DNA of 56,014 nucleotides, from NCBI GenBank assembly GCA_016872115.1, contig VHBC01000013.1:1-56014 (forward strand), in the 5' to 3' direction. Every line of letters begins with the position of its first letter. Position 1 is the stretch's first letter. The stretch comes from Sphingomonadales bacterium (lineage in GTDB: Bacteria; Bacteroidota; Bacteroidia; Flavobacteriales_D; Crocinitomicaceae). Both the position numbers and the translations under genes were made by a program. The notes under the pieces are model-generated. The model was not told the DNA's origin. It made no database searches and was given only the letters and a program-made list of their open reading frames with translations. Of the stretch, positions 26,740-34,392 are shown one piece after another.

Positions 26740-27303
26740 ATGAAATTTCTCATCGTTGGTTTAGGCAATCCTGGTTCGGAATACGCAGAAACCCGCCATA
26801 ATATCGGCTTCAAGGTTTTGGACGTGCTCGCCTCAGATTTAGGCACATGCTTTTCCTTGGATAAAGCTGCTTTTCGTGCTGAGGCCAAATTCAAAGGCCG
26901 TCAATTGGTACTCATAAAACCCATCACCTACATGAATCTCTCAGGAAAAGCGGTCAATTATTGGTTGCAGACTGAAAAAATTCCGATTTCAAATTTACTT
27001 GTAGTTACCGATGACATCGCTTTGCCTTTTGGTACACTGCGCATGAAAGGCAAAGGAAGCGATGGAGGCCATAATGGCCTAAAAGATATTCAAGCACTGC
27101 TCAAAACCCAGGAGTATGCGCGCTTGCGCTTCGGAGTTGGTGCTGATTTTGCTATAGGCCGCCAGTCCGATTATGTGTTGGGCACTTGGAAAAAAGAAGA
27201 AGAACTGGCTTTGTCCGAACGCCAACTTACTGCGGTTGCGGCTATCAAAAGTTTTGTTTTCGATGGCTTGGCTATGGCAATGACCAACTGGAACAATAAG
27301 TAG
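26740..27303 (+). CDS. pth: Peptidyl-tRNA hydrolase
   Basis: 187 residues, the normal length. Family residues are all present: Asn10 in GLGNPG, catalytic His20 in ETRHNIGF, MNLSG (Asn66), Asp91/Asp92 in VTDDIALPFG, and GGHNGLKDI near 109-117. It frees peptides from tRNAs that drop off the ribosome. It starts 1 bp after the barrel gene, so it is the last gene of the rluB-type unit. Confidence 0.96.
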   Translation: MKFLIVGLGNPGSEYAETRHNIGFKVLDVLASDLGTCFSLDKAAFRAEAKFKGRQLVLIKPITYMNLSGKAVNYWLQTEKIPISNLLVVTDDIALPFGTLRMKGKGSDGGHNGLKDIQALLKTQEYARLRFGVGADFAIGRQSDYVLGTWKKEEELALSERQLTAVAAIKSFVFDGLAMAMTNWNNK

Positions 27304-27320
27304 CATCCTCATATTAAGAA

Positions 27321-27351
27321 TTTGTTAAGTGGTATTTTATCCTTAATTTTA
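27321..27351 (+). promoter_or_regulatory. Candidate promoter for the GEVED/Kelch operon
   Basis: TTTG at 27321-27324, a 19-nt spacer, TAATTTTA at 27344-27351 (one mismatch to TAnnTTTG). It lies in the 64-bp gap after pth and ends 16 nt before the ATG at 27368. Confidence 0.5.
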
Positions 27352-27367
27352 AGTAAACTACTACTTC

Positions 27368-28498
27368 ATGAAACACAGTTATTTACTGCTATTTTTTCTG
27401 TGCCAACTCACTTTATTTGCTCAATATTGTACGAATGTAGGACCATCTAGTACGGTCGATTCCAATGTAGAAAGTGTTATTTTAAGCGGTGTTGTTGGCA
27501 CCATAAATTATACTGGTTGCCCCGGTGTTGTTGGGCTTCAAGATCTCACTCAAAGTATCAATGTTTCACTCAATGCGGGTGCGTCTTACACCATTTCGGT
27601 CAAATTTGGCACCTGTAATGGAAACTACGCAGGTGCAGGAGAAGCTTGGATAGACTTTGATCAAAACGGAAACTTTGATACATACGAAAGTTTAGGAACT
27701 TGGACAGGCACACCTCCAGCCCCTATTCAAAATTGGACATTCACAGTGCCGCCAAATGCAGTAAATGGTGTAACTCGCTTGCGCGTCATGCACCGTGAGG
27801 GGGGCAGTATTCCTCTCAATCCTTGTGCTACTTATCAATGGGGCTCAGTCACTGATTTTGGCATTTCGCTGACCAATGGTCTGGACTGCACAGGTTATAT
27901 CGGTGATGATCAAGGAGATGCAATTGTTGTAACCGCATTACCTTACTCAGACACCCGATCAACTGAAATTTGTTACTCCAATCAGAATTACGTTTATCCG
28001 TCGCCAGACATTTACTATTATTTTGAGCCTAATCCGCTAATGGAACAAGTCAATGTGTCGTTATGCGGAGCCAATTTTGATACGTTTTTAAGTGTTGTAG
28101 ACATGAACGGAAACGTAATTGCGTATAACGACGATCATGTTGAATGTGCACCGCAATCAGCGCTTAGTTTTGATGCAACTGGCTTGGGGCCAGTACACAT
28201 CATCGTTGAGGGTTGGGGTTCTTTGAGCGGTGATTACACCATACAAATCAACTCCAGTTATGTTGGCTTAGACGATGCCTCACCAGATGCATTTAAGGCT
28301 TATCCCAATCCGAGCAATGGCGCTTTGCATCTTACTGGCAATTCAGGGGTTTACCAATTATTCAATATGAGTGGTCAATTACTCAGACAACTTGATACGC
28401 AGGATGGGTCTGCTTTTAATTTGAAAGACATCGAAGGAGGTGTGTATCTCCTTAAAAACACACAGACAGGTCAAGTTCAAAAATGGCAGAAAATATGA
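27368..28498 (+). CDS. GEVED-domain secreted protein with T9SS type A sorting domain
   Basis: 376 residues. Signal peptide at 1-19 (ends LFAQ). Residues about 20-170 form a GEVED-type domain (GAGEAWIDFDQNGNFD near 89-104). Residues about 180-300 resemble a pre-peptidase C-terminal-like beta-sandwich (YYYFEPNP, FDTFLSVVDMNG, GDYTIQI). The last 75 residues are a type A sorting domain (AYPNPSNGALHL, GVYLLKNTQTGQVQKWQKI). Surface-exposed or released; the ligand is unknown. First gene of a coupled run with three Kelch proteins; its TGA overlaps the next ATG. Confidence 0.85.
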   Translation: MKHSYLLLFFLCQLTLFAQYCTNVGPSSTVDSNVESVILSGVVGTINYTGCPGVVGLQDLTQSINVSLNAGASYTISVKFGTCNGNYAGAGEAWIDFDQNGNFDTYESLGTWTGTPPAPIQNWTFTVPPNAVNGVTRLRVMHREGGSIPLNPCATYQWGSVTDFGISLTNGLDCTGYIGDDQGDAIVVTALPYSDTRSTEICYSNQNYVYPSPDIYYYFEPNPLMEQVNVSLCGANFDTFLSVVDMNGNVIAYNDDHVECAPQSALSFDATGLGPVHIIVEGWGSLSGDYTIQINSSYVGLDDASPDAFKAYPNPSNGALHLTGNSGVYQLFNMSGQLLRQLDTQDGSAFNLKDIEGGVYLLKNTQTGQVQKWQKI

Positions 28499-29640
28499 GG
28501 GTACTGATTCTTTTTTTCTACCTGATATGTGCCACAGGACTTTTTGGTCAATTTTGGATCCAAAAAGCGAGCTTTGGTGGCGTTGGTAGGCACCGCGCTA
28601 CCGGTTGTGCCAACTCTCATCGAGGTTTTATGGGTCTTGGGCATGTGAACGGCACAGGCCAAGATATCTCCTACAAAGACTGGTGGGAGTACGACCCATC
28701 ATCAGACACCTGGACACAACGCGCGGACTTCCCTGTAAGCACACATGGAGCTGTTTCATTTGTTGTAGATAATTGTCCTGTAGTTGGAGGCGGTTCAGCA
28801 TTGAGTACACAATTTTATAAATTTGATCCTTCTTTGAATACTTGGACGCCTATTGCTAATTGTATACTGCCAAACCCTGGCGATAGCCAAGCCTTTGCCG
28901 TAAACAATCGTGGTTTTGTATACCAAGGTAATCAACTTGCTAAATACAATCCGAACACCAATAGCTGGTCTGTGTGTGCTACCGCACCTATGACTTTTGG
29001 CAATTGGACTTGCTCTTTTGTTGTTGAGGGAAGTGCTTACATAAAAGGAGGCCTACAACTTTGGGAATACAAGCCACTGCACGACCAATGGCTACAACGC
29101 GCTAGCTTTCCGGGTCAATCTACCGGTGGCAGCTCCGGATTTGCCATTGAGCAGCATGGATATGTAACCTCGGGCTATGTAGGCGGCTTGTCTGTAGTTA
29201 CAGATCAAGTATGGTCTTTCCATCCCGCAACAAATACATGGCAACAAGAAATCGAATTTGACGGTGCAAAACGCCGCTTTCCTGTCGCTTTTGCTATCCA
29301 TGATCGTGGGTATATAGGTACCGGAACCAATGGCATCAACTTCAACGATTTCTGGCAATTTAATCCAACAGACAATACTATAGGAATTGAGGAATCGAGC
29401 GCTGCTATAATGGTATATCCAAATCCAGTTAGCGACTTTATAACGGTATTGGGGGATCCTACTTTAACCGTAGATCAGGACATTACAATTTACAGCCTAG
29501 ATGGCAAACTTCACTTGAAAGAACCACGTCTTTTATTTAAACAGAATGTAGATCTTTCTCATTTACAAACGGGGACTTATTTGCTCCGAATAGAACAAGA
29601 AGGTCATATACTTTATCAAGAAAAAATCATGAAGCGATGA
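28495..29640 (+). CDS. Kelch-repeat secreted protein 1 with T9SS type A sorting domain
   Basis: 381 residues from the ATG at 28495, which gives a clean signal peptide (MRVLILFFYLICATGLFG) and an ATGA junction like the next two genes; an ATG at 28483 would add only four residues. About five to six Kelch-like blades (YDPSSDTWTQRADFP, YKPLHDQWLQRASFPG) build a beta-propeller over residues about 25-300, then a type A sorting domain (VYPNPVSDFITV to EKIMKR). Propellers of this kind bind sugars or proteins; no copper-oxidase residues are evident, so galactose oxidase activity is not supported. First of three tandem paralogues. Confidence 0.87.
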   Translation: MRVLILFFYLICATGLFGQFWIQKASFGGVGRHRATGCANSHRGFMGLGHVNGTGQDISYKDWWEYDPSSDTWTQRADFPVSTHGAVSFVVDNCPVVGGGSALSTQFYKFDPSLNTWTPIANCILPNPGDSQAFAVNNRGFVYQGNQLAKYNPNTNSWSVCATAPMTFGNWTCSFVVEGSAYIKGGLQLWEYKPLHDQWLQRASFPGQSTGGSSGFAIEQHGYVTSGYVGGLSVVTDQVWSFHPATNTWQQEIEFDGAKRRFPVAFAIHDRGYIGTGTNGINFNDFWQFNPTDNTIGIEESSAAIMVYPNPVSDFITVLGDPTLTVDQDITIYSLDGKLHLKEPRLLFKQNVDLSHLQTGTYLLRIEQEGHILYQEKIMKR

Positions 29641-30845
29641 GGTATTTATTTCTTTTCATTTGCACACTTCCATTCTTTGTATTGGGTCAGTACAACACCT
29701 GGACTAAACTCAATGATGTTGGAATGGGTAAACGAGAACGCGCTACAGGTTTTGCAATCGGTAGCGTAGGCTACTTATGTGGGGGAATTGACACCGCAGA
29801 AGTCATTCACAAAGACCTATGGGCCTATAATCCTCAAGCCGATGCTTGGACGCAAAAAGCCGATTTACCTGGCTCACCTCGCCGAGACGCGGTCGCGTTT
29901 GTAATTGGTCAGTATGCTTATGTAGGAACGGGCATGGACAGTGTTTCTGGTCCTACTGGCAATATTTTAAAAGATTTCTGGCGCTACAACCCACAATCAA
30001 ATTCTTGGTCTGCTATTGCAGATTTTCCAGGAGCGGGTGGGCAAGGCATTTATTTTGCAACTGGTTTTTCGGTAGCCGGCAAAGGTTATTTGTGTGGCGG
30101 AAAAACAGGGCCAAATTTATACAGCAGGCAGCTTTGGGAGTATAAGCCAAGCAACAATCAATGGATACAGCGTGCTAATTTTCCGGGCGGCGTGCGCTAT
30201 CATATGATTTCATTTGTGGTAGGTGCAAAGGCTTATGTCGGCATGGGTACTGATCAGAATATCTATAAAAAAGATGTCTATTGTTACAATCCCGGCGCCA
30301 ATAGCTGGCAGCCTATTGCGCCATTCCCGGCTTATGAGCGGGCGGCGGCAAGCACGTTTACATTAGAGGAGCGCGGCTTTGTGTGTTTGGGTAATAATGG
30401 CGGCTTGTTGTCAGATTTAATTGAGTACAATCCAAAAACGGATTCTTGGACACTGAGGTCTGCATACGGAGGCAGTGAACGCAAAGGCGCCATTTCTTTT
30501 GTAATCGATAACAAAGCCTATGTGGGTACAGGTAAAGGGACTTCAGGCAAAAAAGACAGTTGGTACGTTTACGAACCTTCTAATTATGCCGCCCTAGAAG
30601 AGCTCGAAGCTCAAATCCAAATCTACCCGAATCCTGTGGAGTCTACTGTTCATATCGATGGTTTGTCAAAGCAAATCAATGAATTATCGATTTATAATGC
30701 AATGGGCAAATTGATTCAACAATACAATTTTCAAGCATATGATGTAGAATCAATAGACTTGACCACTTTACCTCAAGGGGCTTATATCTTACAGTTCAGA
30801 GGTATTGACGGCCTTGAATTCACTAAAAAAATAATGAAAAGATGA
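29637..30845 (+). CDS. Kelch-repeat secreted protein 2 with T9SS type A sorting domain
   Basis: 402 residues. Signal peptide at 1-17 (ends VLGQ). Six Kelch-like blades with the recurring YNPQ.D.W.QKADLPG..R pattern span residues about 18-315. The sorting domain follows (IYPNPVESTVHID to EFTKKIMKR). The start forms an ATGA overlap with the previous gene's stop codon. It is the middle paralogue, closest in layout to the third; the shared order and coupling suggest tandem duplication. Confidence 0.88.
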   Translation: MRYLFLFICTLPFFVLGQYNTWTKLNDVGMGKRERATGFAIGSVGYLCGGIDTAEVIHKDLWAYNPQADAWTQKADLPGSPRRDAVAFVIGQYAYVGTGMDSVSGPTGNILKDFWRYNPQSNSWSAIADFPGAGGQGIYFATGFSVAGKGYLCGGKTGPNLYSRQLWEYKPSNNQWIQRANFPGGVRYHMISFVVGAKAYVGMGTDQNIYKKDVYCYNPGANSWQPIAPFPAYERAAASTFTLEERGFVCLGNNGGLLSDLIEYNPKTDSWTLRSAYGGSERKGAISFVIDNKAYVGTGKGTSGKKDSWYVYEPSNYAALEELEAQIQIYPNPVESTVHIDGLSKQINELSIYNAMGKLIQQYNFQAYDVESIDLTTLPQGAYILQFRGIDGLEFTKKIMKR

Positions 30846-32053
30846 GGGGCAGTCAGGTCATTTTAGTTTTGTTTTTTTGCGTATTTTCCAAAGCGATTTC
30901 ACAAGATTATTGGCTACAAAAAGACACCGTTAATGGTGTGCCGAAGTCGGCAGCAAGCTCTTTTGTTGTGGGTAATCGTGCTTTTGTTGTTGCAGGCACT
31001 GACGACTTCGAATACAAGCGCAAGATGTATTCGTATCGGGCCGATCAAGACGATTGGGATGACGAACTTTCTCTTGGAGGCGTCGGAGGCGAAGGCCTTG
31101 GCCGTATAGGCGCTACCGCTTTTTCCATAGAAAGTGCAGGCGAGACAAAAGGTTATGTTTGCCTTGGCCAGACCCAAACAAATGCTTATATGAATGATTT
31201 ATGGGAATACAATCGCAGCACCGAAGCCTGGACCCAAAAAGCAAATTTTTCAGGGGCGCCACGCCGAGAAGCTGTCAGCTTTGTTGTTGACAACATCGCA
31301 TACGTGGGCACAGGCAGCAGCGCCGCAGGCCTTAAAAAGGACTTTTTTGCTTATGACCCGAGCTCCAATAGCTGGGAACAAATCAGTGACTTTTCTGGTA
31401 CAGCCCGTCGCTGCGCGGTGGCCTTTTCAATGGATGCATATGGTTTTGTTGGCACTGGTGACGACGGTGTGTTGAGAAAAGATTTTTGGATGTATGACCC
31501 TCAAAATGATCAATGGGTCCAAAAAGCCAATTTCCCAGGTGCCGCTCGTTCAGGCGCTTGTGGTTGGGCGGCCTTTCCAGTTTGCTACTTAGGCACTGGT
31601 GAAGACGCGAACCATTCTTTTTATAACGATTTATGGGAATACAATTACTACCTAAATAATTGGACACAACGCGCTAATTTACCAGGGCCAGGGCGTAAAA
31701 ATGCGGTTGCCTTTTACCTTGATGGTTGGGGGTTCATAGGCACAGGCTACAACAATGGTGTGTTTTACGATGATCTTTGGGCCTATAGCGGAACAGCCGC
31801 CATTGAAGAATCTTTACCCAACGATTTAGTTGTATGGCCAAATCCGAGCACTGATTTTATTGAGATTGCGGGAATAAAAGAGGGCTCATTTGTTCGCATC
31901 TTTACTTCTCAAGGCGTTGAAATGAGTTTTGAAAGATACGTGCGCAATTCCAAAATGACAATTCACACCAAGTCCTTTCCAACCGGCACCTATTTCTTGA
32001 CCTATGAAGTAGCGCAAACGACGTATCATGCTACCTTTATGAAATGCAATTAA
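30842..32053 (+). CDS. Kelch-repeat secreted protein 3 with T9SS type A sorting domain
   Basis: 403 residues. Signal peptide at 1-20 (ends AISQ). Six Kelch-like blades (EYNRSTEAWTQKANFSG, YDPQNDQWVQKANFPG) over about 22-320, then a shorter sorting domain (VWPNPSTDFIEIAG to TTYHATFMKCN). The end is atypical: the usual basic KxxKR tail is replaced by FMKCN with a Cys. ATGA overlap with the second Kelch gene; its 3' end overlaps the DUF4907 gene by 10 bp. Confidence 0.87.
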   Translation: MRGSQVILVLFFCVFSKAISQDYWLQKDTVNGVPKSAASSFVVGNRAFVVAGTDDFEYKRKMYSYRADQDDWDDELSLGGVGGEGLGRIGATAFSIESAGETKGYVCLGQTQTNAYMNDLWEYNRSTEAWTQKANFSGAPRREAVSFVVDNIAYVGTGSSAAGLKKDFFAYDPSSNSWEQISDFSGTARRCAVAFSMDAYGFVGTGDDGVLRKDFWMYDPQNDQWVQKANFPGAARSGACGWAAFPVCYLGTGEDANHSFYNDLWEYNYYLNNWTQRANLPGPGRKNAVAFYLDGWGFIGTGYNNGVFYDDLWAYSGTAAIEESLPNDLVVWPNPSTDFIEIAGIKEGSFVRIFTSQGVEMSFERYVRNSKMTIHTKSFPTGTYFLTYEVAQTTYHATFMKCN

Positions 32054-32412
32054 TCGTTAGGTTCCTGCTTCTTTTCGTTCTTTTTGGGGCCTGTCAAGAG
32101 GCACCTCAAGTTGTGGTAAAAAAACAAAGTAGCGAAGATTTAAAAAGACAAAGTGTTAAAAAGAACGCGAATAATAGCACTGGCTATTCAATCAACACGA
32201 TGCAAACTGCCAATGGTTGGGGTTATCAAATTAGACAAAACGGCAAATTACTGCTCGATCAACCTACTGTGCCCGGCAGGCCAGGTATGGCGGGTTTTCA
32301 GACCCAAGAAGATGCCCAAAAAGTAGCAGAGCTCGTAAAATCGAAATTACAAGCCAAGATCTTTCCTCCAACTGTTAGTGAAGACGAGTTAAAGAATTTA
32401 AACATTCATTAA
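32044..32412 (+). CDS. DUF4907-like lipoprotein
   Basis: 122 residues. Lipoprotein signal with lipobox LFGAC (Cys17). The mature domain (GWGYQIRQNGKLLLDQPTVPG near 58-78, then FQTQEDAQKVAELVKSK) matches, from memory, the DUF4907 pattern found beside Kelch-repeat proteins in Bacteroidota. It overlaps the third Kelch gene by 10 bp and closes the operon. A periplasmic or surface accessory to the Kelch proteins is inferred from context. Confidence 0.75.
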   Translation: MQLIVRFLLLFVLFGACQEAPQVVVKKQSSEDLKRQSVKKNANNSTGYSINTMQTANGWGYQIRQNGKLLLDQPTVPGRPGMAGFQTQEDAQKVAELVKSKLQAKIFPPTVSEDELKNLNIH

Positions 32413-32417
32413 CTTTG
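32410..32417 (+). promoter_or_regulatory. Promoter -7 box TAACTTTG, 4 nt from the asnS ATG
   Basis: Exact TAnnTTTG overlapping the DUF4907 stop codon, 4 nt before ATG at 32422. A weak TTA sits at 32389-32391 (spacer 18). It implies a leaderless asnS transcript. Confidence 0.55.
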
Positions 32418-32421
32418 CAGC

Positions 32422-33867
32422 ATGAAAAGAATTCGTATTGCGCAAATTTTGAGCAACCCTGAAGCGTTGCTTGGTAAAGAAATCACGATCAAAGGATGGG
32501 TAAGGGCCTTTCGTTCCAATCGCTTTGTTCAGCTTAACGACGGTTCTTGCATGGCCAATTTACAGGCTGTCATCGATTTTGAAAAATGGGACGAAGCCTT
32601 ACTTAAGCGCATTACAACAGCAGCCGCTGTGTCTTTAACAGGTCAATTAGTTGCTTCTCAAGGTGCTGGCCAAGCGGTTGAATTACAGGTAAATCACATC
32701 GACATTTTAGGTGATGCCCACCCAGACGACGTTCAAAAAACAGTAATGCAACCAAAGCGCCATAGCTTGGAGTTTTTGCGTGAGCAAGCGCACCTTCGTT
32801 TTAGAACCAATACTTTTGGTGCAGTTTTCAGAATACGCCACGCGGTGGCTTATGCGATTCATCAATTCTTTAATGAACGCGGCTTTTATTATTTGCATAC
32901 GCCGATCATTACCGGCTCAGATGCCGAGGGTGCTGGTGAAATGTTCCGAGTAAGCACACTCGATCCAAAAAACCCACCCCTTACCGAAGATGGTCAAATC
33001 GATTTCAAGCAAGACTTCTTTGGCAAAGCTGTCAACCTCACGGTTTCAGGGCAACTAGAAGCAGAGCTAGCGGCAACAGCATTGGGGCAGGTTTATACTT
33101 TTGGACCAACCTTCAGGGCAGAAAACTCCAACACCTCGCGGCATTTAGCAGAGTTTTGGATGATCGAACCTGAGGTAGCATTCAATGACCTCCAAGACAA
33201 CATGGACCTCACCGAAGACTTTCTCAAATATATTTGTGCTTATGTCCTTGAAAATTGCGCAGAAGATGTTCAGTTCTTACATGAGCGCGACGCACAAGAG
33301 CAAGCGCAAAAACCGGCCAATGAGCGCCATGAAATGGGCCTTATTGAGCGCCTTCGTTTCGTCATAGAAAATCCATTCAAAAGGCTCACCTACACTGAGG
33401 CCATTGATTTATTATTGAATTCTAACCATTACAAGAAAAAGAAATTCAAGTATCCAGTAGAATGGGGAATTGATTTGCAAAGTGAACACGAACGCTATCT
33501 CGTCGAAAAAGAATTCAATTGCCCGGTAATTCTTACCGATTACCCTGCCAAGATCAAAGCGTTCTACATGCGCCTCAATGAAGACGGCAAAACTGTTGCC
33601 GCCATGGATGTACTATTTCCTGGAATCGGAGAAATTGTAGGTGGTTCTCAGCGCGAAGAACGGCACGATGTTTTGCTTCAGAAATGCGAAGAGTTTGGTA
33701 TTCCCGCTGAAGAACTCTGGTGGTATTTTGATACCCGAAAGTTTGGAACGGTGCCTCATGCCGGTTTCGGCCTCGGATTTGAGCGTATGGTGATGTTCGT
33801 AACCGGGATGTCAAACATCCGGGATGTCATACCATTCCCGCGTACGCCGCTCAACGCGGAGTTTTAA
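32422..33867 (+). CDS. asnS: Asparaginyl-tRNA synthetase
   Basis: 481 residues, usual length for bacterial AsnRS. The N-terminal OB-fold anticodon-binding domain is at about 1-115 ([22 protein letters not shown]). The class II core shows motif 2 in [26 protein letters not shown] (split here: [12 protein letters not shown] near 230-241) and motif 3 [12 protein letters not shown] near 451-462. It charges tRNA-Asn with asparagine in the cytosol. The presence of AsnRS argues against sole reliance on the transamidation route for Asn-tRNA. Confidence 0.96.
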   Translation: MKRIRIAQILSNPEALLGKEITIKGWVRAFRSNRFVQLNDGSCMANLQAVIDFEKWDEALLKRITTAAAVSLTGQLVASQGAGQAVELQVNHIDILGDAHPDDVQKTVMQPKRHSLEFLREQAHLRFRTNTFGAVFRIRHAVAYAIHQFFNERGFYYLHTPIITGSDAEGAGEMFRVSTLDPKNPPLTEDGQIDFKQDFFGKAVNLTVSGQLEAELAATALGQVYTFGPTFRAENSNTSRHLAEFWMIEPEVAFNDLQDNMDLTEDFLKYICAYVLENCAEDVQFLHERDAQEQAQKPANERHEMGLIERLRFVIENPFKRLTYTEAIDLLLNSNHYKKKKFKYPVEWGIDLQSEHERYLVEKEFNCPVILTDYPAKIKAFYMRLNEDGKTVAAMDVLFPGIGEIVGGSQREERHDVLLQKCEEFGIPAEELWWYFDTRKFGTVPHAGFGLGFERMVMFVTGMSNIRDVIPFPRTPLNAEF

Positions 33868-33885
33868 TGGCTTGCGCTTTTTTCA

Positions 33886-34335
33886 TCAGAGAATCTGCTG
33901 AATTTGCCAAACCTTTTGGTTAAAAGTAGCTTGCTCATTTACTTTTTTTCCTTTCAAGGCTATAAATAGGGGTGCTTCCGGACTCAAACAAAAATAATTT
34001 GTTTGGCCAAGGCTAATTTGGCCAAACGCGATACTACAGTAATACCAATTTTCATCGATTTTGAATAAGGCGCCATGCAGCACTTGTATATTTTCGTGTT
34101 TGGGATCTAGTTTATGAAGCACAGCTATTTGTTGTTGAAGCAGAACAATCTGCTTATCTAATTTCTCTACTTCGAGTTGTGCCATAGCAATTCCTACCTC
34201 ATGTTTGTCACCAGCAGATCCTTTGCCACTTTCCGAACTTTCAACGCTCAATTGGTTTCTTTGAGCTTGAAGTGTAGATTTTCGACTTTCGAGAAGTGTA
34301 AATAAATGATTGTGTAGCCTTGTTTTGAGGTGCAT
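33886..34335 (-). CDS. Small Gre-factor-like protein, function unknown
   Basis: 149 residues from the ATG at 34335; an upstream TTG (34386) is rejected because an exact promoter box lies between. Residues about 1-75 form a predicted coiled coil with SSAGDKHE-like motif GSAGDKHEVG near 40-49, and about 85-149 form a beta-rich domain ending GKKVNEQATFNQKVWQIQQI. This resembles the GreA/GreB C-terminal layout, and proteins of this type in flavobacteria are often mislabelled 3-oxoacyl-ACP synthase. The acidic tip residues of true Gre factors are not evident. It is divergent from ileS with a 57-bp gap. Confidence 0.7.
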   Translation of the reverse strand: MHLKTRLHNHLFTLLESRKSTLQAQRNQLSVESSESGKGSAGDKHEVGIAMAQLEVEKLDKQIVLLQQQIAVLHKLDPKHENIQVLHGALFKIDENWYYCSIAFGQISLGQTNYFCLSPEAPLFIALKGKKVNEQATFNQKVWQIQQIL

Positions 34336-34338
34336 AAC

Positions 34339-34370
34339 TTGCAAAAATAGCCCGATTTGTCGTAAATTCG
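34339..34370 (+). promoter_or_regulatory. Candidate ileS promoter
   Basis: TTG at 34339-34341, a 21-nt spacer, TAAATTCG at 34363-34370 (one mismatch to TAnnTTTG). The box ends 22 nt before the ATG at 34393. It overlaps the minus-strand box at 34342-34349. Confidence 0.45.
34342..34349 (-). promoter_or_regulatory. Promoter -7 box TATTTTTG, 6 nt from ATG (minus strand)
   Basis: Exact TAnnTTTG on the minus strand ending 6 nt before the ATG at 34335. It supports that start. Confidence 0.5.
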
Positions 34371-34392
34371 CGTCTTTACAAAGCAAACGTTC

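Noticed and set aside
29637..32053. Kelch proteins as galactose oxidases
   Set aside because: I see no copper ligands or Tyr-Cys cofactor pattern; only propeller blades and sorting domains are visible.
33800..33832. Direct repeat of CCGGGATGTCA near the end of asnS as a terminator or recombination site
   Set aside because: It encodes the conserved motif 3 region and C-terminus of AsnRS; it is a short direct repeat without a clean stem or T run.
34336..34386. N-terminal extension (TTG at 34386) of the Gre-like protein
   Set aside because: An exact minus-strand TAnnTTTG box (34342-34349) lies within it and fits the ATG at 34335.
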